Assembly (NCBI RefSeq): GCF_023898315.1
Contig: NC_064622.1
Span: 79,113,387-79,177,386 of the forward strand
Direction of reading: 5' to 3'
Length of the DNA stretch: 64,000 nucleotides
Origin: Schistocerca nitens
Taxonomy: Eukaryota > Arthropoda > Insecta > Orthoptera > Acrididae
Made by a program: the position numbers and the translations under genes. A model generated the notes under the pieces. That model did not search any database and was not told the origin of the DNA. It saw only the letters and a program-made list of their open reading frames with translations. Position 1 is the stretch's first letter. The number at the start of each line of letters is the position of its first letter. Below are positions 43,402 through 55,625 of the stretch, piece by piece.

Positions 43402-44060
43402 AACGAACCAGGTACTGTGCAACACCACTATTTCTTATCAACGGTAGGAAGTTCAGTGTTTCGACTCATTCAAAAATTGTTTCCTAAAACCACTCTAAGT
43501 AAACTTTCATATGATCAGGTTGTAGATTCACTAATTACCTATTATGACCAACAAGTGAATGAGGTAACAGCTAGGTACCAATTATTTAATCCCAAGCAAT
43601 CGTCAGTAACAAACATATCATGAATGGGTAACACATTTGATGGGTATGACAAGGAAATGTAAATTTAAATGCGCTTGTGGTGCTTTCTATTCAGATGTAA
43701 TGTGCGATGCGATCGTGTACAGTGTAACTGATGTCAGACTTGGAGAACAGATTCTGAAACAGTCCAATCCATCATTTCAACATGTAGTGCAAATACTAGA
43801 TCAGTACGGTACATGCCCCTGTTGGCCGATAAGTTTGAGCTGCCAGCAATTTGATGGGTTGAGTCCCTTGTTAGCAACTGGCCCATTAGGCAGCCATGTA
43901 AGTAGCTCACTAAACAGGTGGCTACACAGGCAAACAGAATTGTCATGCCCTCAGTGCTATTCATAGCACCAACACCAAGACTGCCAATCTAGACAAGCAC
44001 AGTGTTATGCCTGTGGCAAGAAAGGACATGTACAATTCGTATGTTTGCAATGGAAGAACC
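43402..44060 (+). pseudogene. Gypsy B gag, C-terminal part and zinc knuckle
   Basis: Resumes after the solo LTR with HYFLSTVGSSVFRLIQKLFP, TTLSKLSYDQVVDSLITYYD and NEVTARYQLFNPKQSS, parallel to Gypsy A gag. After shifts it gives MGMTRKCKFKCACGAFYSDV and VYSVTDVRLGEQIL. At 44000-44045 another frame reads CYACGKKGHVQFVC, an intact CCHC knuckle that binds the element RNA in this family. Several frame changes break the chain. Confidence 0.75.
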
Positions 44061-45330
44061 ATACGACTTCTGCCCACTCACAAAAATCCAGTCACAAGGC
44101 CCATGTAATCTAATGCAGTGTATTCAAAGCATGCTGCAGGCATTAGCAAATCTGGCAAGCCAACAGTTTCTTCAGTGCTACGCCAGTCCAACAAACTTTT
44201 TTTACATTTGCATATTTGTGGAAAACAGGTGAAATTTCAGTTGGGCATGGGTGCCTCTGTTACATTGCTGAATCATAACACATATGACCTGTTAGGCTCC
44301 CCACCCCTGTCTAAAACTGGCATACATCTGACGGCTTATAATGGACAAGACATTCAGACATTACTGTTTTTGGAAAATGTACTTTGCGTGCCCTGTATTG
44401 CTCACATACGTGAACTGTGACTTTCACTGTGCTACATTCACATGATTGTGAGAACATATTTGGTCTTTATTATTTTTATTTGTTTGGCTTTAAAATTCAG
44501 GACAATGTGTCTGCATTCAATGCAAATGACTGTATAGCTTTCTCGCTGAAAGAATTCCTGGAACTCTTTTTCTGAATGTTTACACAAGGCTAACAATTTT
44601 GTTGCAGATATTACTATGAAAGACAATGCTCAGCTGAAATTTTTCTGGGACAAAGTCACTGCTAAAGTTAAAGAATTGCAAGATAGTAGAGCTATTGTGC
44701 CGAAACAAGCTAGTCAGTGGGCAAGTCCACTGCTTTTGCTCCCCAAACCTTTAGGTCACATTCATCTCTATGTTGACTAAGTCTACAGTCAACTAACAAA
44801 CTGTCATTGATACTTATCCATTGCCACACCCACAGGATGTCATGGACATATTAGGCGCTAGTCGCTACTTCTCAAAAACTGATTTGCATGATGCATATTT
44901 CAAATGCCACTAGATGAAGAATCTCAAAAAGTGTGCGTAGTGAACACTCATCTGTGCTTGTTTAAATATTTGTGTTTGCTTTTTGGCAGTGCTTCCACAA
45001 CCACCATTTTCCATTGGTATTTGGAACAGCTGACTGTTCAAGTACCAAACTGTTCCAACTATTTGGACAATATTGTCGTAGCAGTTTGTATACTTGGAGA
45101 ACACATTGCAAATTTGTGTGCTTTGTTTCATGCTAAAGTGTAGACTGGACAAGTGTGATTTTTTAAACCTGAGCTGCAGTATCTTGGCCATATCATAAAC
45201 AGCCAAGGTGTACATCCTCTTCAGTCACATTTGTTAGCCGCACATGGCCTGCCAGTTCTTCACTATGTCACACAATTGCAGTCAGCTTTAGGGAGAATGA
45301 ACAGTTATATTCAGTTCATATCAAATGCTG
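44061..45330 (+). pseudogene. Gypsy B protease and reverse transcriptase
   Basis: Protease: VKFQLGMGASVTLLNHNTYD (about 44230-44290). The active-site motif, DTGAS in the relatives, reads MGAS without the Asp-Thr. RT: VTAKVKELQDSRAIVPKQAS, WASPLLLLPKPLG, then a frame at 44904-45143 with QMPLDEESQKVCVVNTHLCL and FGSAS. The catalytic YLDD reads NYLDNIVV, so the second Asp is Asn. The connection block (LQYLGHIINSQGVHPLQ) follows at about 45175. Non-functional. Confidence 0.75.
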
Positions 45331-46930
45331 CATAAATTGCAGGTCCACTACATCGCTTGGATCACAAGAATGTCCCCTTTGTTTGGACAGCTGAGTACCA
45401 AATATCTTTTCAAAAACTTTAATATGCATTGCTCAGTGGTCACTGCTTTGTTCACCATGATCTGAACAAACCAGCTGTATTGCAAGTTGACACTTATTCT
45501 TACAGAATTGGTGCACTGCTTTCACACAGAACTGGTGATAAAAGACAGGCCTATTGCTTTTGCATCATCAGTGTTGTCCAAAGTTTAGTGTAATTATTCA
45601 CAAATCAAGAAAGAGGCATTGGCTATTGTGCATGGTGTCACCAAATTCCACCACTATTTTTTTGGCAGAAAATTGTACTTAGTCATGGATCACAAGCCAT
45701 TGCAGTCCTTGTTTCATCCAACAATGCTGGTTTCTGTTCGAACTGCCCAAAAATTGCAATGATGGGTTTTGTTGTTGTCTCTATACCAATATGAGATTGT
45801 GTGTCATCCAACAGCTAAACATGGTAATGAGGACGCACTTATGAAGTTTCTTCTGATTGGCCTTTATAGAGACTTTGACACTTCTGCTGCATCTTCTTGT
45901 CACATCAATGCTCAGGATTCTGAATTGCTTCAATCCTTTCTGCTGAACTATCAGAAAATTGCACAGGCAACGGAAGCTGATTCAGATTTGAACATTTTGC
46001 TGAAATACATTCACACATCTTGGCCTCATTCATTGCATAGCATAAAGAACTCTGTAGTGCACTGATACTTTGCACATCGGCATAGCCTCATTACACACAA
46101 AGGTGTGATTCTTGTTCAAAATGGCAGTGGACGGTACGATGTGTTGATCCCTAAAGTGTTGCAGTTACTTCACCAAGGACACTGGGGGATTGTTTGTACG
46201 AAAGAGTTAGCATGTCAACACTGTACTTGGCGGGGAATGGACACCCAAATAGAAAAGATGATGTCACTGTGTCATGCATGTGTGGAAACTCAGTCTGCTC
46301 TGCCACAAAATTCTCTGCTTGGCCTAAGTTGCAATCACCATGGCAACGTGTGCACATCTACTTTGCAGGACCTTTTTAGAACAGTCATTAGTTGATTGTG
46401 GTAGATGCTTGTAGCAAGTTTCCTTTTGCTGTGCCAATGAACTCGAAAATGTCACTTAGCATAGTTCAGGTGTTGTCCTAGGTTTGCCTGAAGTCATAGT
46501 GTTGGACAGGGGCCACCAATTTACATCAAATGAATTTGAAGCATTCTGTGAATGCAGTGCTATACTCCATTTAATTAGTGCACTGTTGTATCCACAGTCA
46601 AACAGCAAAGCGGAACATTTTATCAGAACCTTCAAGCAGCAAATTGCCAAACTTCACACCAGACACACACCAGGGATCAAGCATTGCAACTGTTTCTCGC
46701 CTCCTATCACTCGCATCCATGAGATGGATCATTGCTGGTGATATTGCTTCACAGCCGCCACAATTGGACACTGCTCCATCCTCCTCAGCATCCGCCACTG
46801 AAGGAAGGCCACAAGCATCTCTTGGATTTTAGAAGCAGCAGACGGTGGGCGCAAGGCGATATCGTTCGTCAACTTGGCAGTTGCATGTATCTCATTTCAG
46901 GACCTGAAGGGTTGCAGTGCTGATATCACA
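45331..46930 (+). pseudogene. Gypsy B RNase H and integrase
   Basis: RNase H region 45350-45730 in mixed frames (VVQVDTY-like start, KKEALAIVHGVTKFHHYFFG), then HPTAKHGNEDAL (45769-46065). Integrase: KVLQLLHQGHWGIVCTKELA and CHACVETQ of the His-Cys finger (46105-46395), VIVLDRGHQFTSNEFEAF, where the usual Asn after Asp is Arg, and SNSKAEHFIRTFKQQIAKLH with the catalytic Glu. The C-terminal part reads RSSRRWAQGDIVRQLGSCMYLISGP (46830-46915). No 3' LTR was recognised after it. Confidence 0.75.
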
Positions 46931-47666
46931 ATAAAATTTTCCATTGTCATGTGCACAGTGATCCTTTTGTGTGTCTCCCACCAGATTCATGGATCCTGAG
47001 CACAGCGCAGCCACAGCATCACTCAGGGGAGACGTACTGTATGGTATGAAAAGGAAAGTCTCCTTCTCATCCCATACGGTAAGTCTCCCCTGACTTGCGG
47101 TTCTGGGTGACTTTTCCTAGACCTCTCCAGTCCTTTCCTTCACCTTCCTCTTTCCCCTTCAACCATTCTGCCTGAAGAAGGGGCCACTGGCTCCAAAAGC
47201 TGGTCAGTTACAACAGTCTTTTATGTGTGTGTGTTCTGCCACTGCTTGGTGAATAGATTTTCTATCTATCCAGTTAGATAATTTTGTCAATAATTGATTG
47301 TTTTCAAATAAATGAACTGAAATTACAAATTGTTTGGGGATTGGAAAGCACAAAATAAGATTTATTACTGTTTGCTGAAAACCTGTTACATATGAACCAT
47401 TATTTGTACTTTTGAAATTTTCACCGTGTCTGAATTGTATGAAGTTTATGTGAACAAAGTTAGAAATGAGAAAATCTTCATGCTCTTTTTGAACATAATT
47501 TTTTTTTTTTTATGTGGATTACTTAAACTGTGGTACATTATGTTGTGATACTGTGTTTTGAATTAGTTGAAGATAAATTGATTTGAATTACTGTAATTTT
47601 GGGAAACTTATGTACATTTTGAAAAAGGAATTAGCATTTTTACATAAGGGGAAGTTAGACTGAAAA
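46931..47666. other. Non-coding stretch with a possible dispersed repeat
   Basis: 47010-47275 contains a self-complementary stretch (GGGGAGACGTACTGTATGG and CCATACGGTAAGTCTCCCC) and GCCTGAAGAAGGGGCCACTGG. I associate it from memory with a dispersed repeat, but I cannot identify it. No gene. Confidence 0.45.
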
Positions 47667-47668
47667 TA

Positions 47669-48404
47669 CAGGGTGAGCACAAAGTCTTGCCCTGTTTGTA
47701 AAAAATTATAACAGAATAACCGTTTGACATAATAATTTACATTTGATGCTGTTACATAGGTTAGTGTTACTAGTTTTTTTAAGACCACTTATGTTAGTAA
47801 ACCTCAAAGTGTGTTCCCTTGGTAGCTCGGAGAATGTTGAGGCAGTATTCCAGTTCCCGCCAGGTGTTTCGTAACATGTGTTCTGTCACAGTACCCACAG
47901 CAGCTTGTATCCTAGCCTTCAGCTCGTCGACGTCAGCAACTGGTGTGACTAAGACCCTGTCCTTGATATAGCCCCAGAAAAAAAAAGTCAAGGGGTGTAA
48001 TGTCTGGAGAGGAGACTAATGTCGGATCAGTGGATTGAAATGAATGGTCCAACACCCTGGCCACCACGCTCTCCACACATTATGCCCCTTGACTTTTTTT
48101 TCTGGAGTTATATCAAGGACAGAGTCTTTTTCACACCAGTCGCTGACATCGACGAACTGAAGGCTAGGATACAAGCTGCTGTAGGTACTGTGACAGAACA
48201 CTTTAAGAAACACCTGGTGGGAACTGGAATATCGCCTCGACATTCTCTGAGCTACCAAGGGAGCACGTGTTGAGGTTTACTAACATAAGTGGTCTTAAAT
48301 AAAAACTAGTAACACTAACCTATGCATCAAATTTAACTTATTATGTCAAACGGTTATTCTGTTATAAATTTTTATAATCATGGCAAGACTTTGTGCTCAC
48401 CCTG
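47669..48404. mobile_element. Palindrome of two mariner-like 3' ends
   Basis: Begins CAGGGTGAGCACAAAGTCTTGCC and ends with the inverse, with TA on each side (47667-47668, 48405-48406). Each arm of about 330 bp codes, outward, for the end of a Tc1/mariner-type transposase. The minus-strand arm (47794-47991) reads FFFWGYIKDRVLVTPVADVD, ELKARIQAAVGTVTEHM and NTWRELEYCLNI. The plus-strand arm (48019-48273) reads PRSPHIMPLDFFFWSYIKDR and ELKARIQAAVGTVTEHF. Both halves lack the N-terminal and central parts, so the element is a head-to-head fusion of the same terminal segment and must have relied on enzyme made elsewhere. Confidence 0.85.
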
Positions 48405-48406
48405 TA

Positions 48407-48899
48407 TTTTACTGTTTATTATGATTATAGTCAGCTAGTGTTAACAACACAAAAACATCTAGTATCTTAGTGCATGACAAATGTTTAAGGTAAATGAATA
48501 TATTAGATTTTGGCAAGCTATGTCACCTCTATTACTGTTGTAGCATCATTGTGGCAGCAAGGCTCAATCGGGAAGGATGTTTGTCAGACCAAAAGAATAA
48601 ACAAATTATGCAAAGTGAAGGTTATATAAGATGTCTGAAAGATCAGTTATGTTGTAAAATATATTTCTTGGTTGAAAATACATTATATGTTATTGTGAGT
48701 GAGGTACTCTTTGGGTATATTTATGGAATTACATGAAGCTTATGGAGATTCTGTGATGCCTATATACAGATAAAGTTACGTGAATTATTTGGTGCCTTTG
48801 AGGTTTACGAAAGTTACGTGAATTATTTGGTGCCTTTGAGGTTCACAGTGTTGATAGTGAGATGATGTGGAAATATGTTTCTCACTATTTTGCTACATG
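48407..48899. other. AT-rich stretch without recognisable genes
   Basis: Contains a tandem duplication of about 40 bases, CGTGAATTATTTGGTGCCTTTGAGG, at about 48779-48842. Nothing else seen. Confidence 0.5.
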
Positions 48900-50690
48900 T
48901 GAGCTCAACATGTGCCATGTGATGGCACAAACAGGACTGGGTCTGCAGAATGAAATAACAGACACAGAAATGTTCTTGTGGTTCCTTTATTGGAACTGGG
49001 CACCACTACATACAACAAATAGCAGATAGTAAGATTACAAGGGGGCCGTCGGTACGCAGCTTTGAGATGGTAGACACCAAACCACAAATAATTTGCGGTG
49101 GGTGGCAAACAGTGGGTGCTGGCAGTTTTGAGGTTTGGACACCATTTACTACACATGACTGTATCAACAAGGCACTAAGCAATCTATAACCTGCAAACAT
49201 ACTTGTGGCGGTCTACTTAATTTAGACAAATACATCAACACACAGTTATGACCAGAACGGACACACACAATATTATTGTGACAATAAAACAGCTATCATG
49301 TACTCATATACAAGAGGAAGTGGCAAAGTACCTATGGATGGATTTTCTGTAAGCTTAATCATGCACAACATAAACAATATAATCTAATATTCTCAGTACA
49401 GAGGTGAGGGAAATGGCATACTATCCACAAGGTTATAGTACATGCAAACACCATAATGTACATGAGATAAAAAAGAAACTGGCAGTCAAAAGGTCAAGTC
49501 GTGTATGAATTTACTCTATAATAATTACAAAGCGAGCAAGGCAAGAGAGATATTTTCCATCAGATTGTACACATTAATAGAAGGTATTTCACGAGTTGGG
49601 GAGAGTTGCAAGCTTGTGGCAGAAATTTGCTATCCTGAGGAACCTGTGGAGTTCCTTGTATTTCTTGGGATTTGGAAACTCCGACCTCCTTGGTGAGAGA
49701 GCGGGAACCCACAGATGATATCCTGCACCCCAGGAAGTCAATCTCCAAAACACTGAAAATGCATTTCACCAGGTTGACAATAACACTGCCTCCCGGAAGT
49801 GAGAAGAATACAAGTACCTCCTGGAGACAGTGGTTGTGCTGTGCAGTCTCACATCAATAAATCAGGATATTGCCTAAGTAGGTGTAACACCATGTAAGAT
49901 GCTGTCAAGGAATTGCTGTCATGTCTAGGTGGCATTTTGGAGCCTGAATGGCATGAAAACATTCTTGAAGAGGACAAAAGGTGCAATAACACCATCTTCT
50001 TCATGTTCTCGAGGTCAGCCCTTATCTGCCTAAACACTTTTGTGTAGTTCACTTTGCTAAAAACAAATGTGCCACACAGATCATCACTTAACTGCTCAAA
50101 AGTGGAATGGGGGAAAAGGTCTGGCACCATCCTGCATTTAGCACCAAATAGTCCCCACATGGGTGCCATATGGAAGGGCAGTGCATAACAACAGCGATCA
50201 CTGCCTCAATCTCAGCCTGTGTGGCTCTCCATTTGTTGTGTGGGGCGGGGGCAACAGAAAACCAGTGGGACAGAATGGTGGGAGGTGGCATTGACATTTT
50301 GCCAGTTCGAGGAGGAGGCAGTAATGGGAAATAAAATCACTGCCAATGAGAGGTCCAAGTAGATGGATCAGGCATGGAAACTGTAGGTTGCGATTGCTGA
50401 CCCATTAGCTGCAGTGAGGAGTAGGGGACAAGATGGATGGTGGCCAGCAGAGGGTAATAACCAGCAGGGATAGATGAAAAGATCTGAAACAGTATCAAGG
50501 AGGTAGTGTATCAAGGAGGTAGTGTATCAAGGAGAGTGGGTTACCATGATCACACATGAAAAGGCACTGTGAAATTGCAGAGCAGCTGGGCACACCTATT
50601 GTCAATTGCTGCCACTATTTGGTCCCATGCACACAGTGCTCAGCAGGTTAGAGAGTCTCTTCGGGGGCCATGGTAACTCCATGAAGACAA
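48900..50690 (-). pseudogene. Gypsy-type pol remnant (Gypsy C)
   Basis: Minus-strand RT of a Ty3/Gypsy element, heavily decayed. Frame 49849-50169 holds GTFVFSKVNYTKVFRQI, the block normally TVFSKVDL..AYHQI. A shifted frame reads APFVLFKNVFMPFRLQNAT, the FGL..MPFGL block. Frame 49560-49769 has KCIFSVLEIDFLGCRISSVGSR, the connection block. Frame 50088-50297 precedes it. The part 48900-49260 may belong to its end but shows no motif. Stops are frequent. Confidence 0.6.
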
Positions 50691-51213
50691 ATACATTTAG
50701 TTTTGATATTATCTGTTATTTACTTAACTTGCAAATGGTGTCCGTATCCAAGGTCGGCTATAACTCCAAAATCTTGGGTTGTTGACATAACATGGCAGCT
50801 TAATAAATTGTTTCCAGATTATGATGTTTTATTTCCATTTAACATTAATCAATCCACAGTCAGAAACATTGTCCAGAATCATAAGGCAAATATAAACTGG
50901 TAATGCACATAAAAGTTATGAACAGATCCACTGTCTTTGTACACACAAAGAGTCAAAGACCTTCACTTCGTGTTCACTCTCTCCAATGCAGAATGAGTCT
51001 GATACAACTGATGCCATGCAAGAATAGGATATACCTTGCAGATTATTATGGAAGCATCCAGAATGTTCTATAGATCAAATTACTATTTAGGTAACTTCTG
51101 TTTTTAAGTTTTATAATATTTTCAATTAGAAATTCATGTTTCCAAAATGTAAATTATTTTAGAGATTTATGAAATTAACGAGTAATAACAATATTGTAAG
51201 ATTAGAGTAAGTA
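50691..51213. other. Stretch without recognisable genes
   Basis: No motif recognised. Confidence 0.5.
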
Positions 51214-52175
51214 CACTCTAAAAAAAAAAAGGACACGCCACAAAGGAGTTACTAAAATTGTGCACAAACTGATATTCATACAGGTGTCAACAGAAAATGC
51301 AAAATTGTAAACTTTGGCAGCCAATGTATGAATGTAGGGCACTGCAGTGCAGTTTCACCACAAAGCTGGCAAGGATAGTAAACAGGGGACATATTGATGC
51401 CAGGGTATAAAGCATTTGTGAATTTCATTTTGTGTAATCAGTTGGACAGTTAACTATGCCTCACAGACAGGCGCATGAGCCATGTATGCAGAAATCAGCA
51501 TTTGAGAGAAGACATTTAGTTGGGTTCAAAGAAGCCAGTTGGCATAATTAGCAAATCATTTGACATTTGAATAGGAGTTTGCCACTATTCGATGATGCTG
51601 GAAGGAATGGGATAACCAAGGTTGAAGCAGTCAATCCAGAGAGAAAACAAAACATCAGGACCAAGCAATCATCAGAGAGCCCCTCAGAGCCCCAGATTCA
51701 TCATTATCACTGATCCAATGTCCAGCTTGGCTTCAGTGACCACAAGGACCATTAATAGGTGGCTCACAGAAAGGGGGCTGAGCTTATAGTATTCCTTATA
51801 CTGACTATAAGTGACCTCTGTATACCAAGAAGCATGTTTGCTGTGGTGCTGCGCACGTTCAGACTCAAATCTCATTGACTGGAATAAAACTGTCTTCAGC
51901 GATGAGTCTGGCTTTGAACTAAGCCCCAATGACCAGCAAAGATGTGTTTGGAGATGATTCGGACAGAGACGGGATACCAAAATAACTGTCAGCTGCCATA
52001 CGACCCTACAATCAGGAGTAATGGTCTGGAGTGCATTTCATAGCTGGACCCCATTAGTTGTCATCTGTGGCACCCTTACAGCACAGCAGTGTGTCGACAG
52101 TATTCTAGGATCCATTTTATTGCCCTACATGGCAAGCCATCTTGAGCTTACATATCAGCAAGATAATACCCACCT
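51214..52175 (+). pseudogene. Tc1-like transposase, 5' portion (second element)
   Basis: Starts with an A-rich terminal sequence (CACTCTAAAAAAAAAAA) matched in inverted form near 56000 (CTTTTGTTTTGAGTG). The transposase remains begin MPHRQAHEPCMQK at about 51457. Motifs: LEWNKTVF-SDESGFELSPNDQ (first catalytic Asp, about 51900) with frame changes, then VMVWSAFHSWTPLV (52019) and LELTYQQDNT, where the Asp is the second catalytic residue. It breaks at 52175, where an RTE LINE has inserted, and resumes at 55627. Confidence 0.8.
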
Positions 52176-52582
52176 CCCCCACCCCCTCCCCCCCATGAAC
52201 CATGGACCTTGCCATTGGTGGGGAGGCTTGCGTGCCTCAACAATACAGATAGCCGTACCGTAGGTGCAACCACAACGGAGGGGTATCTGTTGAGAGGCCA
52301 GACAAATGTGTGGTTACTGAAGAGGGGCAGCAGCCTTTTCAGTAGTTGCAGGGGCAACAGTCTGGATGATTGACTGATCTGGCCTTGTAACACTAACCAA
52401 AACGGCCTTGCTGTTGTGGTACTGCGAACGGCTGAAAGCAAGGGGAAACTACGGCCATAATTTTTCCCGAGGGCATGCAGCTTTACTGTATGGTTAAATG
52501 ATGATGGCGTCCTCTTGGGTAAAATATTCCGGAGGTAAAACAGTCCCCCATATGGACCTCCGGGCGGGGACTACTCAGGAGG

Positions 52583-52831
52583 TGGTGGTGGTGGTTAGTG
52601 TTTAACGTCCCGTCGACAACGAGGTCATTAGAGACGGAGCGCAAGCTCGGGTTAGGGAAGGATTGGGAAGGAAATCGGCCGTGCCCTTTCAAAGGAACCA
52701 TCCTGGCATTTGCCTGAAACGATTTAGGGAAATCACGGAAAACCTAAATCAGGATGGCCGGAGACGGGATTGAACCGTCGTCCTCCCGAATGCGAGTCCA
52801 GTGTGCTAACCACTGCGCCACCTCGCTCGGT
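52583..52831 (-). mobile_element. tRNA-derived SINE (minus strand)
   Basis: 249 bp with GACTACTCAGGAGG duplicated on both sides (52569-52582 and 52832-52845). On the minus strand it begins with a tRNA-like head: GTGGCGCAGTGGTTAGCAC (box A) and GGTTCAATCCC (box B), with an anticodon loop CTCGCAT. A body without coding follows, then a (CCA)n tail. Pol III transcripts of such elements are mobilised by LINE enzymes. An RTE partner is possible but not shown. Confidence 0.88.
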
Positions 52832-53022
52832 GACTACTCAGGAGGACGTCGTTATCAGGAGAAGGAAAACTGGCATTCTACGGATCGGAGCATGGAATGT
52901 CAGATCCATTAATTGGGCAGGTAGGTTAGAAAATTTAAAAATGGAAATGGATAGGTCGGAGTGCGGGTAAGCTACTACAAACAGCATAGTGAACGTATTA
53001 TAGTGGCCAAGACACGAAGCCC

Positions 53023-53745
53023 ATGCCTACTACAGTAGTACAAGTTTATATGCCAACTAGCTCTGCAGATGATGAAGAAATTGAAGAAATGTATGATGAG
53101 ATAAAAGAAATTATTCAGGTAGTGAAGGGAGACGAAAATTTAATAGTCATGGGTGACTGGAATTCGACAGTAGGAAAAGGGAGAGAAGGAAACATAGTAG
53201 GTGAATATGGATTGGGGCTAAGAAATGAAAGAGGAAGCTGTCTGGTAGAATTTTGCACAGAGCATAACTTATCCATAGCTAACACTTTGTTCAAGAATCA
53301 TAAGAGAAGGTTGTATACATGGAAGAATTCTAGAGATACTAAAAGGTATCAGATAGATTATATAATGGTAAGACAGAGATTCAGGAACCAGGTTTTAAAT
53401 TGTGGGACATTTCCAGGGGCAGATGTGGACTCTGACCAGAATATATTGGTTATGAACTGTAGATTAAAACTGAAGAAATTGCAAAAAGGTGGGAATTTAA
53501 GGAGATGGGACCTGGATAAACTGACTAAACCAGAGGTTGTACAGAGTTTCAGGGAGAGCATAAGGGAACTATTGACAGGAATGGGGGAAAGAAATACAGT
53601 AGAAGACGAATGGGTAGTTCTGAGGGATGAAGTAGTGAAGGCAGCAGAGGATCAAGTAGGTAAAAAGACGAGGGATAGTAGAAATCCTTGGGTACCAGAA
53701 GAAATATTGAATTTAATTGATGAAAGGAGAAATATAAATACGTAG
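53023..53745 (+). pseudogene. RTE LINE endonuclease
   Basis: 240-codon frame: MPTTVVQVYMPTSSADDEEI, LIVMGDWNSTVGKGREGNIV (GDWNS intact), LYTWKNSRDTKRYQIDYIMV, then DVDSDQNILVMNCRLKL. The catalytic SDH motif reads SDQ, so the His is lost. The upstream start of the domain (RIGAWNVRSINW) is at 52875-52910, with the intervening part deleted. Confidence 0.8.
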
Positions 53746-53807
53746 TAAATGAAGCAGGCAGAAAGGAATACAAACATCTCAAAAATGAGATCGACAGGAA
53801 GTGCAAA

Positions 53808-55528
53808 ATGGCTAAGCAGGCATGGCTAGAGGACAAATGTAAGGATGTAGAGGCTTATCTCACTAGGGGTAAGATAGATACAGCCTACAGGAAAATTAAA
53901 GAGACCTTTGGAGAAAAGAGAGCCACTTGTATGAATATCAAGAGCTCAGATGGAAACCCAGTTCGAAGCAAAGAGGGGAAAGCAGAAAGATGGAAGGAGT
54001 ATATACAGGGTCTATACAAGGGCGATGTACTTGAGAACAATATTATGGAAATGGAAGAGGATGTAGATGAAGATGAAATGGGAGATACGATACTGCGTGA
54101 AAAGTTTGACAGAGCACTGAAAGACCAGAGTCGAAACAAGGCCCCGGGAGTAGACAACATTTCATTAGAACTACTGATGGCCTTGGGAGAGCCAGTCCTG
54201 ACAAAACTCTACCATCTTGTGAGCAAGATGTACGATACAGGCGAAATACCCTCAGACTTCAAGAAGAATATAATAATTCCAATCCCAAAGAAAGCAGGCG
54301 TTGACAGATGTGAATATTACTGAACTGTCAGTTTAATAAGTCACAGCTGCAAAATACTAATGCGAATTATTTACAGACGAATGGAAAAACTGGTACAAGT
54401 CGACCTCGGGGAATATCAGTTTGGATTCCGTAGAAATATTGGAACACGTGAGGCAATACTAACCCTACGACTTATCTTAGAAGAAAGATTAAGGAAAGGC
54501 AAACCTACGTTTCTAGCATTTGTAGACTTAGAGAAAGCTTTTGACAATGTTGACTGGACTACTCTCTTTCAAATTCTAAAGGTGGCAGGGGTAAAATGCA
54601 GGGAGTGAAAGACTAGTTACATTTTGTACAGAAACCAGATGGCAGTTATAAGAGTCGAGGGACATGAAAGGGAAGCGTGCTTGGGAAGGGAGTGAGACAG
54701 GGTTGTAGCCTCTCCCCGATGTTATTCAATCTGTATATTGAGCAAGCAGTAAAGGAAACATAAGAAAAATTTGGAGTAGGTATTAACATCCAGGGAGAAG
54801 AAATAAAAACTTTGGGGTTCACCGATGACATTGTAATTCTGTCAGAAACAGCAAAGGACTTGGAAGAGCAGTTGAACGGAATGGATAGTGTCTTGAAAGG
54901 AGGATATAAGATGAACATCAACAAAAGCAAAACGAGGATAATGGAATGTAGTCAAATTAAGTCAGGTGATGCTGAGGGAATAAGATTAGGAAATGAGACA
55001 CTTAAAGTAGTAAAGGAGTTTTGCTATTTGGGGAGCAAAATAACTGATGATGGTTGAAGTAGAGAGGATGTAAAATGTAGACTAGCAATGGCAAGGAAAG
55101 CGTTTCTGAAGAAGAGAAATTTGTTAACATCGAGTATAGATTTATGTGTCAGGAAGTCATTTCTGAAAGTATTTGTATGGAGTGTAGCCATGTATGGAAG
55201 TGAAACATGGACAATAAATAGTTTGGACAAGAAGAGAATAGAAGCTTTCAAAATGTGGTGCTACAGAAGAATGTTGAAGATTAGGTGGGTAGATCACGTA
55301 ACTAATGAGAAGGCATTGAATAGGATTGGGGAGAAGAGAAGTTTGTGGCACAACTTGACTAGAAGAAGGAATCGGTTGGTAGGACATGTCCTGAGGCATC
55401 AAGGGATCACCAATTTAGCATTGGAGGGCAGTGTGGAGGGCAAAAATCGTAGACGGAGACCAAGAGATGAATACACTAAGCAGATTCAGAAGGATATAGG
55501 TTGCAGTAGGTACTGGGAGATGAAGTAG
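53808..55528 (+). pseudogene. RTE LINE reverse transcriptase and C-terminal region
   Basis: Frames 53808-54323, 54360-54608, 54812-55057 and 55088-55528. RT blocks: DQSRNKAPGVDNISLELLMA, IIIPIPKKAGVDRC, AFVDLEKAFDNVDW (first Asp), GVRQGCSLSPMLFNLYI (in a shifted frame near 54700), and GFTDDIVILSE with the Asp pair. C-terminal: VFVWSVAMYGSETWTINSLD, LVGHVLRHQGI, RRRRPRDEYTKQ. A stop at 54321 within NYRT and others break it. It closes with WRAASNQSQD in another frame. Confidence 0.85.
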
Positions 55529-55584
55529 CTCGCACAGGATAGATTAGCATGGAGAGCTGCATCAAACCAGTCTCAGGACTGAAG

Positions 55585-55625
<41 letters not shown>

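Noticed and set aside
46931-47300. 3' LTR of Gypsy B
   Set aside because: No similarity seen to the candidate 5' LTR at 38698-39075, and no TG...CA ends with a duplication.
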